Positions 15,489 through 15,877 of a stretch of 15,877 nt of DNA are shown here, one piece after another. How positions within the stretch are numbered: the first letter of the stretch is position 1; every line of letters begins with the position of its first letter. The position numbers and the translations under genes are program-made. The notes beneath the pieces are model-generated. The model had not been told where the DNA came from, made no database searches, and was given only the letters and a program-made list of their open reading frames with translations. Source of the stretch: Willaertia magna (Eukaryota > Heterolobosea > Eutetramitea > Acrasida > Naegleriidae); contig CADWAF010001960.1 of NCBI GenBank assembly GCA_902984215.1, forward strand, positions 1 to 15,877, written 5' to 3'.

Positions 15489-15877
15489 TGTTTTTTTTGT
15501 AAATTTTTAATATATCTACAGTTTTTCATTCAAAATTTACTTAAATACTTTTCAGGGGTTTTTGTCATGTTGGAATGAGAGCGACCTTAATAAAAACGTT
15601 TTTTAAAGCAATAACATTAAGGAAAATGTTACTATTTTACCCTTTCATTATTGGTTTAATAATTTATTGCACAGGGCAACATTAAAACTTTTGTGGGTCA
15701 GATTTGAAAGATAGGGCGTACTTTCTACAACATATATTTGTGGATATTTTTACAAAAGTAAAGTGAGGAATCTAATTCGTAAATTTAAATCACTTACTCC
15801 TAAACTAGACCCGAGTAGTAAACTAAGTAACAGGGCTGGACTGTGTTACTTGCGATTTCATAAAATATTTTACACCA
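15489..15877. other. Upstream region of the secreted-protein gene, no gene seen
   Basis: This 389-bp stretch to the right edge holds the presumed promoter and leader of the minus-strand secreted-protein gene. It is AT-rich near the start codon and more mixed further out. A GTAAGT occurs on the minus strand near 15797, but no convincing acceptor pairs with it. No coding frame, RNA gene or repeat could be supported. Confidence 0.5.

Noticed and set aside
1..15877. A new multi-gene defence, secretion or mobile system
   Set aside because: The genes are unrelated eukaryotic ones on both strands, with separate promoters. No transposase, integrase, terminal repeats, target-site duplications or CRISPR spacing were seen.
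15780..15877. A leader intron for the secreted-protein gene from the GTAAGT near 15797
   Set aside because: No branch-point motif or pyrimidine-rich acceptor follows at a plausible distance.

Overview
The window looks like nuclear DNA of an AT-rich, gene-dense, intron-poor protist. TAA, TGA and TAG all end open frames here, so the code is standard. Long uninterrupted genes, Asn/Gln/Thr/His-rich tracts and intergenic stretches that are less AT-rich than a dictyostelid's point to a heterolobosean amoeba, most likely Naegleria or a relative. This placement is inference from style and gene content, about 60% sure, and a species cannot be named.

Layout from left to right. On the minus strand: the first part of an IRE1 unfolded-protein-response kinase/RNase (luminal sensor, membrane segment, most of the kinase; the RNase lies beyond the left edge), with one short AT-rich intron; a TBC-domain Rab GTPase-activating protein closest to TBC1D12/TBC1D14; an unrecognised 204-residue protein; a 979-residue protein ending in a degenerate protein kinase (predicted pseudokinase) that starts Met-Gly; and a 267-residue coiled-coil protein with a Cys cluster. 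Then on the plus strand, divergent from the last one, a complete single-exon SMC5. Finally on the minus strand, convergent with SMC5, a secreted Cys-rich protein. A short decayed copy of that last gene's 3' end sits between it and SMC5.

The genes do not form an operon or a visible pathway. They cover ER stress sensing (IRE1), membrane traffic (TBC protein), genome maintenance (SMC5), possible kinase-scaffold signalling and secretion, which is ordinary gene order for a compact eukaryote. I found no mobile element, CRISPR array, tRNA or rRNA. No new multi-gene system can be supported. The points most worth checking are the rebuilt pseudokinase active site, the two large insertions in the IRE1 kinase domain, the tandem repeat that runs into the IRE1 splice donor, the gene relic at 14207, and a possible leader intron upstream of the TBC gene.
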